A stretch of DNA of 64,000 nt, from the NCBI GenBank assembly GCA_963790435.1, contig CAWBOI010000001.1, positions 868,001 to 932,000 on the forward strand, written 5' to 3'. The notes below the pieces were generated by a model. The model ran no database searches. It was not told the DNA's origin and saw only the letters and a program-made list of their open reading frames with translations. This document shows, one piece after another, positions 43,327 to 52,944 of the stretch; positions within the stretch are counted from its first letter, which is position 1; every line of letters starts with the position of its first letter. Source of the DNA: Ilyomonas sp963790435. Its GTDB lineage: Bacteria; Bacteroidota; Bacteroidia; Chitinophagales; Chitinophagaceae. The translations under genes and the position numbers were made by a program.

Positions 43327-44541
43327 ATGAAAACATCCATTTTTTCTTTTGCCGCTTTTTTTGCGTTGTCAGTTTTCGGTTTGGCTTCGTGCAACAAATC
43401 GGAAAATACAACGGTAGTAACACCAACTGTACCTCCTTCCAATCCTATTGCACCGGGTAATATTTCCGGCTTTGTAAAAGGTACGCTTACCACAGGTAAC
43501 ACTTACACCATCACGGGCGATTTAACCATTAAGCTTGGCGATACGTTGGCAGCGCAGCAGGGTGTAAATGTAGTGGTGGCGAACAATGCGCAAATCAATG
43601 TACAAGGCACTTTATTGCTGGTAGGCACATCCTCCAGTCCGGTCGTTTTTAATTCTTCCAGCAACATGCCCGGTTCCTGGGGCGGCTTTCAGTGTGATAG
43701 TGCGCAGAGTGTAACCATCAAGTGGGCGAAGATCCAAAACACAGGTGGTGCCGATCCTACCGGCAGTCCACGCAAAAGCGTATTTGTTGCAGCCCCTATT
43801 TCGGTGGATATTGAGGATTCGTGGATTACCAATGGCCAGGATGACATCCTGCGGATGCAGAAAGGCGCCATTGTAAAAATCCTTCGCAATACCATCACAG
43901 CTTCAGGAAGCACTGATGGGGAAGCCATCAATCTAAAGACCGGCGTTACTGGCGATGTGGCTTACAATGTGGTGTATAGCCAGGCAGGCACAGGCGTAAA
44001 ATTAGAAACGAGCAGTACTGTTCCGTTTCCGCAAACCATCGTGAACGTTTATAACAACACGCTGGTGAGCAATGGCTGGCGCAGAGGCGCTGCCGAACCT
44101 GGCAGAGGCGTTTCTGTAGGCGTGAATGCCATCGGGTATATTTACAATAATATCATGGTGAATAACTACCAGGGGCTTGAAATCTTTCAGGATGCCGATA
44201 CGGTTCACACTACTTATGGCAACAACTTGTTTTACGCCTCAGCAGACACTTACTCCGATACGACTGTAACCCCTAATATCTCCATCAACATCAGGAGCAA
44301 TTTTTATCCCGGGGATGGCGTGGGCAAGCCGCAAACCACCGATCTTATCTCGAATGCAGTTGGCAACAATGATCCTATGTTTAAAGTATTTGATGGCAGG
44401 ATTGCGACGCCCAATGGCGCTGCCAATGTCAACGATTTTCACTTGCAAACCAGTTCTCCTGCGTTTGGTAAAGGCAATGCAAAGTACAGTGCCGATTTGG
44501 GTGCCTATACATCTGATGCGGTAAAATCAAACCATCATTAG
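43327..44541 (+). CDS. Beta-helix lipoprotein
   Basis: A 404-aa surface or periplasmic lipoprotein. The signal ends in the lipobox GLASC with Cys22, then a Ser/Thr/Pro linker. The body shows repetitive short strands (GTLTTGNTYTITGDLTIKLGD, VVVANNAQINVQGTLLLVG) and right-handed parallel beta-helix rungs such as NVYNNTLVSN and YIYNNIMVNN. It begins 18 bases after the receptor, implying one transcript. No catalytic motif was recognised; such proteins often bind or process polymers. Confidence 0.8.
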   Translation: MKTSIFSFAAFFALSVFGLASCNKSENTTVVTPTVPPSNPIAPGNISGFVKGTLTTGNTYTITGDLTIKLGDTLAAQQGVNVVVANNAQINVQGTLLLVGTSSSPVVFNSSSNMPGSWGGFQCDSAQSVTIKWAKIQNTGGADPTGSPRKSVFVAAPISVDIEDSWITNGQDDILRMQKGAIVKILRNTITASGSTDGEAINLKTGVTGDVAYNVVYSQAGTGVKLETSSTVPFPQTIVNVYNNTLVSNGWRRGAAEPGRGVSVGVNAIGYIYNNIMVNNYQGLEIFQDADTVHTTYGNNLFYASADTYSDTTVTPNISINIRSNFYPGDGVGKPQTTDLISNAVGNNDPMFKVFDGRIATPNGAANVNDFHLQTSSPAFGKGNAKYSADLGAYTSDAVKSNHH

Positions 44542-44668
44542 TTGATATTTTAAAGCAATAATTGGATAAACAAATTCATCCCGCAGACAACACAGATATA
44601 CATCGTGTTTGAGTTGACTGTGGGATGTTATTGAAGCATTTGTTTTTGTTACTTTTATAATTGCGAAC

Positions 44669-45991
44669 ATGCGATGGGTACTTCTTGCTTTTGTTTTATT
44701 AAAACTGCCATCGGTCGGTTGCGCGCAAAGCGATTACCTCAATACTAAAACTCTTTATCAACCGCAGCAACTTCATCATACGCCGCCACCTAAAGGTTAC
44801 CAGGTGTATTTTATCAATTATGTGGGAAGACATGGCGCGCGGTTCCTTACCTCCGCTGGTAGCGATGTAAGCCTTATCAGGCTTCTGGAGGAAGCACAAA
44901 TGGAGCAAGGGCTTCTTCCAACCGGTGATTCAATCTTGATGCAATTACATCAATTTGAAGTGGTAGAAAAAAACAACTACGGCAACATCACGCAACTTGG
45001 CAAAGACGAGCAAAAGGGCATTGCCGGGCGTTTGCAAAGTGAGTATTCATCCTTGTTTGAAAAGGCAAAGTTGCGGGTAGAAACCACCGAAAAAATAAGA
45101 ACGCAGCAAAGTGCCAATGCCTTTCTCTCTGGTTTGCAAGGCATTGATTCCAGTGATGTACAAACCATTATTTACCCGCCTGAGGCAGACAGCCTTTTGC
45201 GTTTTTATGACTTATCTTCGGTATATCAGCAATACAAAAAAAGTGATGCGGTAAAGAAGCACTTAGATTCGCTATCCAGCGATCAGAGAACGGAAGAAGT
45301 GGCTTCACGGGTTTGCCATCAACTATTTACCAACTCTTTTATTCAAAAGATACAAAACGGTAACCTCAAGCTTGCTGCAAAAGGTAAAAGCGATAAGGCA
45401 ACACTTGTGCAGATTTGCAGCAATTTATATGACGTCTATTGTATTTTGTTTTCTGCCCAAAAAGAAATGCAATCAACCGGAACACCTTTTATCAATATGG
45501 CGTCCAAAGCCTTCACCGATGCTGATTTGGCTTGGCTGGATCAACTCACCAGCGCATCTGATTTTTATGAGAAAGGGCCTGCTGACAATGCAGCCGGAAT
45601 ACAAATCAGCATTGCCGCCCCTTTGTTGAGAAACTTGATAAAGACCTGTGACGAGAATACCCGAAGCAAAGCGTTCAGCGGTATTTTTCGATTTACCCAT
45701 GCCGAAGCTATCTCTCCATTGGCTACATTAATGGGCATTGTGGAGGCTTCACAAACCGCTTCTTCTGTTTTTAATTTTTCAACAAAATGGAGTGCGGCGA
45801 AAATCATTCCGTTGAGTGCGAACGTTCAATGGGTTGTTTACAAAAAAGACAATGATTATCTGCTCGCTATTTTATTCAATGAAAAAGAGGCAAGGCTGCC
45901 CATTGCAACCCATCAATTTCCATTTTATCAATGGAAGGATGTAAAGCGGTATCTCGAAAACAAATTAGCACAAATCCAAACCACTAACTAA
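44669..45991 (+). CDS. Histidine-type phosphatase, MINPP-like (candidate phytase)
   Basis: A 440-aa exported histidine acid phosphatase. A signal peptide precedes the catalytic RHGARF motif (Arg54-His55-Gly-Ala-Arg58). The proton-donor motif near residue 340 is HAE (in FRFTHAEAISPL) instead of the HD of ordinary acid phosphatases and AppA phytases; HAE marks the multiple inositol polyphosphate phosphatase (MINPP) group, which dephosphorylates phytate. It lies within the receptor gene block, so it probably releases phosphate from imported or captured inositol phosphates in the periplasm or at the surface. Confidence 0.85.
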   Translation: MRWVLLAFVLLKLPSVGCAQSDYLNTKTLYQPQQLHHTPPPKGYQVYFINYVGRHGARFLTSAGSDVSLIRLLEEAQMEQGLLPTGDSILMQLHQFEVVEKNNYGNITQLGKDEQKGIAGRLQSEYSSLFEKAKLRVETTEKIRTQQSANAFLSGLQGIDSSDVQTIIYPPEADSLLRFYDLSSVYQQYKKSDAVKKHLDSLSSDQRTEEVASRVCHQLFTNSFIQKIQNGNLKLAAKGKSDKATLVQICSNLYDVYCILFSAQKEMQSTGTPFINMASKAFTDADLAWLDQLTSASDFYEKGPADNAAGIQISIAAPLLRNLIKTCDENTRSKAFSGIFRFTHAEAISPLATLMGIVEASQTASSVFNFSTKWSAAKIIPLSANVQWVVYKKDNDYLLAILFNEKEARLPIATHQFPFYQWKDVKRYLENKLAQIQTTN

Positions 45992-46018
45992 ACAAACCAT
46001 TGTTTTAAATCAATCAAT

Positions 46019-47035
46019 ATGAAATCTTTTCTGTTCTTTCTTCTTGTAATGGCTATTTTATCAATCTCATCAAGTGGCGCGTCTGCCCAACAGAACAACG
46101 GGTATGTGTTGGATAAAACGATTTCAATACCTGGCAATGGGGGCTACGATTATCTGTCTATTGATGATGTCAACCATCACTTGTTTGTATCGCACGGCAC
46201 TTGTGTAGATGTTATTGATTTGGCCACAGAAACACTTCTTGATAGTATCGGGGGCATGAAAGGGGTGCATGGCATTGCAATAGTAAACGAAGTGAACAAA
46301 GGATTCATCAGCGATGGCAAAACCAACGCCGTTACAGTATTTGATTTATCTACGTTGAAAACAATCGTAACTATTCAACTGAGTGGTAAAAAACCTGATG
46401 CCATTGTATATGACCCGTTCTCGAAAAGAGTGTTTGCGTTTTGCGGCGATGATAACAAAGCCTGTGTTATTGACATTCATTTATTAAAAGAAGTTGCCGC
46501 GGTATCCTTACCGGGCGCACCCGAGTTTGCGGTGCCGGATGGCAACGGGCTGTTGTATAACAATCTGGAAGACAAAAACAGCCTCGCCATTATTGATACC
46601 AAAAACCTGAAAGTTGCTGGAACTCTTCCCCTTGCGCCCTGTGGCGGTCCAACTGGTTTGGCTTTAGATAAAATGAATCGCCGCGCATTTTCCGTTTGTC
46701 GCCAAAACAAAGGAATGAGCGTTATTGACATCAATCGGCAACGAGTGGTAACTACCGTTCCTATTGGTGCAGGTGTAGATGCCGTAGTATACGATTCGAC
46801 ACATCACCTTATCGTTTGCTCAAATGGCGATGGTACAGCAACCGTCATTCAACAACTTTCTGCCGACGATTATAAAGTGGTGCAAACATTACCAACAAGC
46901 TACAAAGCCAAAACGATGGCTTTAGACAAGCAAACCGGGAAGTTGTATTTCAGCGCAGCAAAATTCGATGAAAACAAAAAGATGCTTTCCGATTCTTTTA
47001 GGGTATTGGTGTATCGGATGAATGCCAAACCATAA
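46019..47035 (+). CDS. YncE-like beta-propeller protein
   Basis: A 338-aa secreted protein (signal peptide ending ASA near residue 24). It has repeated blades of the YVTN/NHL-like type: HHLFVSHGTCVDVIDL, KGFISDGKTNAVTVFDL, KRVFAFCGDDNKACVIDI and so on, about one per 45 residues, consistent with a seven-bladed propeller. YncE homologues occur next to TonB receptors and are thought to bind ligands or DNA; the true role is unknown. It is 28 bases after the phosphatase gene and evidently in the same operon. Confidence 0.88.
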   Translation: MKSFLFFLLVMAILSISSSGASAQQNNGYVLDKTISIPGNGGYDYLSIDDVNHHLFVSHGTCVDVIDLATETLLDSIGGMKGVHGIAIVNEVNKGFISDGKTNAVTVFDLSTLKTIVTIQLSGKKPDAIVYDPFSKRVFAFCGDDNKACVIDIHLLKEVAAVSLPGAPEFAVPDGNGLLYNNLEDKNSLAIIDTKNLKVAGTLPLAPCGGPTGLALDKMNRRAFSVCRQNKGMSVIDINRQRVVTTVPIGAGVDAVVYDSTHHLIVCSNGDGTATVIQQLSADDYKVVQTLPTSYKAKTMALDKQTGKLYFSAAKFDENKKMLSDSFRVLVYRMNAKP

Positions 47036-47067
47036 ATTTATTACAAGCGTCTGCGTAAAACAAAAGG

Positions 47068-48693
47068 GTGAAGTATAAACATTGGTTGTTGCTTGTTATC
47101 GGCGTCAATGCTACGGGTTTGTTCAGTGGTATATTGGAGCCTGATGGTGCGTTGTATGCTTACATTGCCAAACAAATGGCACAGCACAACGATTTTATTA
47201 ACCTTTACAACAATACCGACTGGCTCGACAAACCTCACCTTCCGTTTTGGTTAACCGCAATCAGCTTTAAGCTTTTTGGCTTCACTTCGTTTGCTTATAA
47301 GTTACCTGCTTTTTTATTATGGCTTGTTTCTTTGCATTACTTGTACCGGTTGGGCAAAACCCTTTACAACAAAGCAACTGCAATGGTTGCAGTGCTCATT
47401 TTTGCCACTGCGCTGCAAGGCGTTATCAGCTTGTTTGATGTACGTGCCGAGCCCTACTTAACGTCTTTTATTATTGCTTCCGCTTATTACCTGTATAGGT
47501 TGTACGAAACGCAAAACGCAAAGTATGTGTTTCTGGCTGCTTTGTTCTCAGCATGTGCGATACTCACCAAAGGATTGTTCTTTTTGGTTACCATTACCAG
47601 TGGTATGTGCTTGTTGATTTTGGTAAGAAGAGAATGGAGTCAGTTCATCAACTACCGGTGGTATTTATACTTGTTGCTTACGTTTGTTTTTATTGTACCG
47701 GAACTCTACACTTTGTATGCGCAATTCGATTTGCATCCCGAAAAAATGGTGTGGGGTAAAACGGGCGTTTCGGGCATCCGGTTTTTCTTTTGGGATAGCC
47801 AGTTCGGAAGGTTTCTCAACACGGGTCCCATTAAAGGCAGGGGCGATGTGCTTTTCTACTTTCATACTGCTTTGTGGGCGTACTTCCCATGGAGCATATT
47901 GTTGTATGCAGCCGTAATACGAATGATCAGATACCGCAGCCTGAAGTACAAGGCAACACAATGGATTGTGGCAGGAAGCGCAGCCATTACGTTTCTTATT
48001 TTTTCGGTATCAAAGTTTCAACTGTCGTATTACATAGTGATCCTGTTTCCGCATTTTTCGTTGTTGTGTGCTGATTATTTAATGAACACAGCCTCCTTTA
48101 AGCCGCTTCGGTTTTTTATTCCCCTTCAACGCGGGTTGCTGATTACAGCATGGCTTGCCGTAGTTGTGCTTTCACTGTTGTTTGGATTGCCATACAAAGT
48201 CTTGATTATCTGTGTGGCTACAACGATAGCGGTTTTGTTTTTGTCACTTTTTCGGGAGAGGAGCTATTCTTCCGTCATCCTTAATGGCATTGGATTTTGC
48301 ATTGTTGTTAACTTGTTTTTGAACGTTTGTTTTTACCCGATTTTATTGCGTTATCAGTCCGGTGAAGCGGCTGCGAAATGGCTCAACCAAAACAAAAAAG
48401 AAGAGTCTGATATTGGTTTGTTTGATAAAGAAAATTTTAGCCTTAAGTGGTACGCAAATGCAAACGTTACTCTCACAGATACATTACCTGCCGTTGCAAA
48501 GGACGGCTCCATTGTAAAGTATTATTTTACCACAAAACAAAAAGCCGATAGCCTGATCCATGCAGACGCTCCTGTAACGGTTTTGCAAGCGTTTCCAAAC
48601 TTTCATATCTCTATGCTTACACTGCCATTTCTAAATCGGCAAACCCGGGCTGCAACGTTGGATACAAGTGTGGTTTTTAAAATTCAATTATAA
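47068..48693 (+). CDS. ArnT-like GT39 family membrane glycosyltransferase
   Basis: A 541-aa multi-pass membrane protein starting with GTG 47068. The first periplasmic loop has the catalytic acidic residues and typical motif EPDGALYAYIAKQMA with NTDWLDKPHLPFWLTAIS, as in ArnT and protein O-mannosyltransferases. About a dozen helices follow. Such enzymes transfer sugars from polyprenyl-phosphate donors to lipid A or proteins. It closes the receptor-phosphatase block by position (32-base gap) but its functional link to it is unclear. Confidence 0.87.
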   Translation: MKYKHWLLLVIGVNATGLFSGILEPDGALYAYIAKQMAQHNDFINLYNNTDWLDKPHLPFWLTAISFKLFGFTSFAYKLPAFLLWLVSLHYLYRLGKTLYNKATAMVAVLIFATALQGVISLFDVRAEPYLTSFIIASAYYLYRLYETQNAKYVFLAALFSACAILTKGLFFLVTITSGMCLLILVRREWSQFINYRWYLYLLLTFVFIVPELYTLYAQFDLHPEKMVWGKTGVSGIRFFFWDSQFGRFLNTGPIKGRGDVLFYFHTALWAYFPWSILLYAAVIRMIRYRSLKYKATQWIVAGSAAITFLIFSVSKFQLSYYIVILFPHFSLLCADYLMNTASFKPLRFFIPLQRGLLITAWLAVVVLSLLFGLPYKVLIICVATTIAVLFLSLFRERSYSSVILNGIGFCIVVNLFLNVCFYPILLRYQSGEAAAKWLNQNKKEESDIGLFDKENFSLKWYANANVTLTDTLPAVAKDGSIVKYYFTTKQKADSLIHADAPVTVLQAFPNFHISMLTLPFLNRQTRAATLDTSVVFKIQL

Positions 48694-49186
48694 ATATTTC
48701 TTGACCAATTTTGCAAGGCTTAAGGTGTGGTTTGTGTTGTTGTGATGGCAATGAAAACGCCATACAACGCAGGCAGTAGTAAAGTCATCACCGGTAGGAA
48801 AGCGGACAGCTCAGATGCTTTTAAAAGCATAGATATTACACCGGGCAGTGATACACCGACATATGAGTTTACAAATTCTTGCGCATCTTCTGTAATTAAT
48901 AGTAGTGTATTAGTTTGAAAAATAATTGTCATAACCTGACAGGTTTTTATTGACATAGTTTCAAACTGATACACTACCTAATTAATAGAAGAAATGCAGG
49001 CGGGTTAAAAAGCTCTAAAACCATTCTTGGCAGCCATAAAATAGTAAGGTCTTACTTCGGCCACTGTCCACAGGCGGATGTGAAAAATTATGCCAGCAGA
49101 AGACAAAAATATAATGTTCCTTTTTAGTTTGGTAGTAGCTGCTGGTACGCCTGTTGAGAATCCTATGTGCAATAATTTTAAAAGCT
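48694..49186. other. Intergenic region with long palindrome, no confident gene
   Basis: Nearly 500 bases between two convergent blocks. The only strong structure is the inverted repeat at 48895-48986. An open frame of 84 codons on the minus strand (48720-48974) starts inside the repeat and matches nothing recognised, so it is not called as a gene. Confidence 0.5.
48895..48986. repeat. Long nested palindrome
   Basis: The outer arms 48895-48920 and 48959-48986 are near-perfect complements (TAGTGTATTAGTTTGAAA against TTTCAAACTGATACACTA, plus ATTAAT ends). The centre carries a further palindrome AACCTGACAGGTT at 48933-48945 and TTGTCA/TTGACA flanks. The whole could form one hairpin of about 90 nt or be two operator half-sites. 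Confidence 0.6.
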
Positions 49187-50095
49187 CTATTGATTGTTGT
49201 TCATGTAATCAAATTCAAAGGCAGCCATACCCTGAAAACCAGAGTTCTTAATGACGAATAAAGAGCCTGCTAAAGGCTGCTCTTCCTGTTGTTGTTCTGT
49301 TAGTCCCACCTTTGCAGAAGTGACGTACAGGTCTCCTAAATCTTCGCCACCAAAAGTGCAGGAAGTAATGCGGGAAGCCGGTAAATGAATGCTCATCAGC
49401 TTTTCGCCCGAAAAAGGATTCCAGCGGGCAACTTGCCAGCCATCCCAATGCCCGATCCACAACATACCTTCTTTATCTATAGTCATACCATCCGGGAAGC
49501 CCTCTTTCTTTGGAATGGTAATAACCACTCTTTTGTTAGTAATATCTCCTGTCGCTAAATCATAATTGTATGCAATAACCTGCAATGTAGGTGTGTCAAT
49601 ATAGTAGAAGGTTTTATGGTCAGCACTCCATGCCATACCATTAGAGACAGTAACCCTTTTTATTTTGACTGTATGCGAAAGATCTCTCTCAATCATATAC
49701 ACGCTTCCTGCACCCGCCTTTTCTGAAAGTGACATGGAGCCTATCCAAAACCTGCCAGCAGGATCACACTTACCATCGTTGTAGCGGTTTTCAGTCAAAT
49801 GACTTTCGGGGTGATGCAACCGTTCTATTTTACCGCTTTTTCTGTTTATAAACGCGAGCCCGCTTTTTAACGCTGCCAGAAAATCTCCATTTGTACATAC
49901 GGTAACAGCACCCACCATTTCGTTAACAGGTATTTTTCGATATTCGTTTTTAGAGGGTGTAAACTCGTGTATAGTACCATTCAAAATATCTACCCAACAA
50001 ATGGATTTGCTAACGGCATCCCATAGCGGTCCTTCACCTAATAAAAAGGTTTCGGTTATCAAGACTTTATAAGGTAAATTTAATACATCTGGCAT
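49187..50095 (-). CDS. SMP-30/gluconolactonase family protein
   Basis: A 302-aa six-bladed propeller lactonase. Metal ligands of the family are visible: Glu in LLGEGPLWD, Asn in VSNGMAWSADH, Asp in FPDGMTIDKEG, plus NRYNDGKCDPAGRFWIGSMS. It would hydrolyse a sugar-1,4- or 1,5-lactone to the aldonic acid. It is the last gene of an SDR-dehydratase block, which fits a non-phosphorylating oxidation route: sugar to lactone (SDR), lactone to acid (this enzyme), acid to 2-keto-3-deoxy acid (dehydratase). Confidence 0.9.
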   Translation of the reverse strand: MPDVLNLPYKVLITETFLLGEGPLWDAVSKSICWVDILNGTIHEFTPSKNEYRKIPVNEMVGAVTVCTNGDFLAALKSGLAFINRKSGKIERLHHPESHLTENRYNDGKCDPAGRFWIGSMSLSEKAGAGSVYMIERDLSHTVKIKRVTVSNGMAWSADHKTFYYIDTPTLQVIAYNYDLATGDITNKRVVITIPKKEGFPDGMTIDKEGMLWIGHWDGWQVARWNPFSGEKLMSIHLPASRITSCTFGGEDLGDLYVTSAKVGLTEQQQEEQPLAGSLFVIKNSGFQGMAAFEFDYMNNNQ

Positions 50096-50202
50096 ATTGT
50101 TGTTTTCTAATCAATCGTTAGCACTTGATTTTATAAAGCCACTATTAGTTTCACTACTGATAATTGATAACCGCATATTATCATTCAAAAGGATTGTTTT
50201 AT

Positions 50203-50958
50203 TTAATAGGGTGAGGGGCTGATGCTTGTCCAGCCACCATCAATAATTAAGGTTTGTCCGGTGATGTGCTTTGCTTCATCCGAGACAAAAAATGCAGCGG
50301 CATTTGCAATATCATCTACGCTTGCAGGCCGTCCCATTGGCGTAATATGTGACCATATTTTTTCATAATTATCATCTGCCAGTGTTCTTTCAGTTAGTGT
50401 TGCACCAGGTGCAATGGTATTAACATTAATGCGATAGTCAGAAAGCTCAATCACTAAATTTTTAGCTAACATTTCAATAGCAGCTTTACTCATTCCATAA
50501 GCACCCAGGTTTTTATGTGCCTGGTGACCGGTAACAGAAGACATGAATAATAAACTGCCACCATTACCTTGTTCCTTCATTTGTTTAGCGGCCGCTTGCG
50601 CAAGAAAGAAAGTACCTCCGAGATTTACCTGCATAACCTTAAAAAAAGCTTCCGGTGTGTAACTAAAAAAATCGTCAAACAAAGTAATACCGGCATTGGC
50701 AACAACAATATCCAGTTTACCAAATTTCGAAACCGCTGTATTTACTAACTGCCGAATAATGTTTATATCGCTGCAATCACCGGAGACAGCAACAGGAGCA
50801 TTATTCGATGCAACTGCATTTGCCGCTTCTTCTGCTAACTCCTCATTTATATCGTTGAGAATTATATTGGCGCCCAATGCCGATAGCTTTTTGCATATGG
50901 CTAATCCTATGCCTTGACCGGCTCCGGATATAATGGCTACTTTCCCCTTAAAATCCAT
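50203..50958 (-). CDS. SDR family oxidoreductase, probable sugar 1-dehydrogenase
   Basis: A 251-aa classical short-chain dehydrogenase. The cofactor motif is SGAGQGIGLAIC, NAG appears in VVANAGITLFDD, and the catalytic triad is Ser in FMSSVTG with YGMSK (Tyr-x-x-x-Lys). The end GGWTS follows IDGG as in sugar dehydrogenases. By context it would oxidise an aldose such as L-rhamnose or L-fucose to its lactone. It is transcribed after the IlvD/Edd gene (51-base gap) and before the SMP-30 gene (107-base gap). Confidence 0.87.
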   Translation of the reverse strand: MDFKGKVAIISGAGQGIGLAICKKLSALGANIILNDINEELAEEAANAVASNNAPVAVSGDCSDINIIRQLVNTAVSKFGKLDIVVANAGITLFDDFFSYTPEAFFKVMQVNLGGTFFLAQAAAKQMKEQGNGGSLLFMSSVTGHQAHKNLGAYGMSKAAIEMLAKNLVIELSDYRINVNTIAPGATLTERTLADDNYEKIWSHITPMGRPASVDDIANAAAFFVSDEAKHITGQTLIIDGGWTSISPSPY

Positions 50959-51009
50959 ATCGCAAAATCTTTTTTAGTTAGTTCTACAACTGTTTATCTA
51001 ATAAGCGAA

Positions 51010-52734
51010 TTAATGCGAGTCTCTGGTTACTTCACTACCGGAAGCACCGCGCAAAAAATCAAGATCAGCACCAAGGTGTGCCTGCTCAACGTGTGTTTGG
51101 TAGAGGTGCACATAGCCCCGGTTTTCAACTGTTACAGTCACCTTTTTGTTTTGTTTTCGTAAAACAATTTCTTCATCGGATATATTTACCCTTAACAAGC
51201 GGTTTTCTACATCTAATGTAATTTCATCTCCATCCTGTATCACACCCAATGTTCCGCCATCAGCCGCTTCCGGTGATATGTGCAGTACTACAGTACCAAA
51301 GCCTGTTCCACTCATACGCCCGTCAGAAATACGTACCATATCTGTTATCCCCTTAGCTAACAGTTTGGAAGGCAGTCCCATATTGCCTACTTCAGGCATA
51401 CCAGGATAGCCTTTAGGTCCTACATTCTTCAACACCAGAACACTGGTTTCATCCACCTCAAGATCAGGAGCATCAATACGGGTTTTATAATCATCAATAT
51501 TTTCAAACACAACCGCTTTGCCTCTATGTTGCATGAGTGATGCGGTAGCAGCGGAGGGCTTAATAACTGCACCGTTTTCACATAAATTACCTTTCAGGAT
51601 AATGAACCCTGATAGGGTATTAAAGGGCTTGTCAATGGTCGTGATAATATTTGGGTCATAACACTTCACTTTACTAAAGTTATCCTCAATCGTCTTCCCA
51701 TTTACCGTAATGCAGTTTTTATTTAAATGCGGCAGCAGTTCTTTAATGATAACAGGAAGCCCTCCGGCATAATATAAATCTTCCATGAAGTAAGAACCGG
51801 ATGGTTGTAGGTTGGCAATGAGTGGAATAAAGGAAGAAAAGGTATCAAAATCATCAATGGTTAGCTCTACTCCAATACGACCGGCTATCGCCAACAAATG
51901 GATAACAAAATTGGTAGAACCGCCAATCGCGGCATTCACCATAATGGCATTTTCAAAAGCTTCTCTCGTGAGAATATCCGAAAGCTTCAGGTCTGCTTTC
52001 ACCATTCGCACAATCTCTGATCCTGATAGTTGTGCCAGCACTTTTCTCGCTGCATCAGGTGCCGGTATGGCTGCATTGCCGGGCAAAGAAAGCCCAAGTG
52101 ACTCTACCATACAAGCCATCGTTGAAGCCGTTCCCATTACCGCACAATGACCATCACTACGGCACATACCGGCTTCTGCAAGCGTCATTTCCATGTCGTC
52201 CATCTGCCCGGCACGGTTGGCTTCTGAAAAGCGCCAGATGTCAGAGGTACTAATGCTTTTACCTTTGTACCTGCCGGTGAGCATTGGGCCGCCGGATACA
52301 ACAATGGTAGGCAGGTTCACACTGCAGGCACCCATTACTAAGGAAGGTGTTGTTTTATCACATCCGCATAGCAGCACTACTCCATCCAAGGGATTGGCTC
52401 TGATAGATTCTTCCACATCCATGCTGACGAGATTGCGGTACAGCATAGCGGTTGGTTTCATCAGGGTTTCACCAAGAGACATGACGGGAAACTCTACCGG
52501 AAAACCACCCGCTTCATATACGCCTCTTTTTACATGTTCTGCCAATTCCCTGAAATGCGAGTTACATGGTGTCAACTCCGACCATGTGTTACAAATGCCT
52601 ATGACTGGGCGTCCATCAAATTCATGAGAAGGGATACCACTCTTTTTCATCCAGGCTCTGTAGATAAATCCATCTTTTCCCTGCCGCCCGAACCAGCCTC
52701 TACTACGTAATGGCTCATGATTGTACTGTTCCAT
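51010..52734 (-). CDS. IlvD/Edd family sugar-acid dehydratase
   Basis: A 574-aa iron-sulfur dehydratase. Expected cluster ligands are present: Cys57 (in TPCNSHF), Cys125 in LLCGCDKTTP and Cys197 in RSDGHC; Lys127, next to Cys125, corresponds to the carbamylated Mg-binding lysine of arabinonate dehydratases. The sequence is closer to L-arabinonate/xylonate-type dehydratases than to IlvD for branched-chain synthesis, judging by the SRGWFGRQGKDGFIYRAWMK opening. It would convert an aldonate to a 2-keto-3-deoxy acid. No downstream aldolase or dehydrogenase for that product is in the window. Confidence 0.9.
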   Translation of the reverse strand: MEQYNHEPLRSRGWFGRQGKDGFIYRAWMKKSGIPSHEFDGRPVIGICNTWSELTPCNSHFRELAEHVKRGVYEAGGFPVEFPVMSLGETLMKPTAMLYRNLVSMDVEESIRANPLDGVVLLCGCDKTTPSLVMGACSVNLPTIVVSGGPMLTGRYKGKSISTSDIWRFSEANRAGQMDDMEMTLAEAGMCRSDGHCAVMGTASTMACMVESLGLSLPGNAAIPAPDAARKVLAQLSGSEIVRMVKADLKLSDILTREAFENAIMVNAAIGGSTNFVIHLLAIAGRIGVELTIDDFDTFSSFIPLIANLQPSGSYFMEDLYYAGGLPVIIKELLPHLNKNCITVNGKTIEDNFSKVKCYDPNIITTIDKPFNTLSGFIILKGNLCENGAVIKPSAATASLMQHRGKAVVFENIDDYKTRIDAPDLEVDETSVLVLKNVGPKGYPGMPEVGNMGLPSKLLAKGITDMVRISDGRMSGTGFGTVVLHISPEAADGGTLGVIQDGDEITLDVENRLLRVNISDEEIVLRKQNKKVTVTVENRGYVHLYQTHVEQAHLGADLDFLRGASGSEVTRDSH

Positions 52735-52831
52735 CTATTGTTTAATACGGCTTGTTAATGATTCCTGATTAAGTAAAAGCGAACAAAATAAGTTTTTTAA
52801 AACTTAGTGTATTTAAGAATGATTTCAAGAA

Positions 52832-52844
52832 TTTCATAATGCCT
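52832..52844 (-). promoter_or_regulatory. Shared 13-mer AGGCATTATGAAA upstream of the IlvD operon
   Basis: On the minus strand AGGCATTATGAAA lies about 100 bases before the dehydratase start. The identical 13-mer occurs in the same orientation about 130 bases before the rhamnose aldolase gene (58041-58053). A common regulator site is the simplest explanation. Confidence 0.45.
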
Positions 52845-52944
52845 CAAAAATTTTCTTTTCATGCAGTTAATATGTAATACCAAGTAACAATTGCTACTAA
52901 CAGATAGAACCGATCCACATGACGCGAGATGAACAGATCAATCG

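Noticed and set aside
48720..48974. 84-codon minus-strand frame with hydrophobic stretches
   Set aside because: Starts inside the long palindrome, lacks a recognisable family and has no supporting signal; it may be a relic of a membrane protein but cannot be supported.
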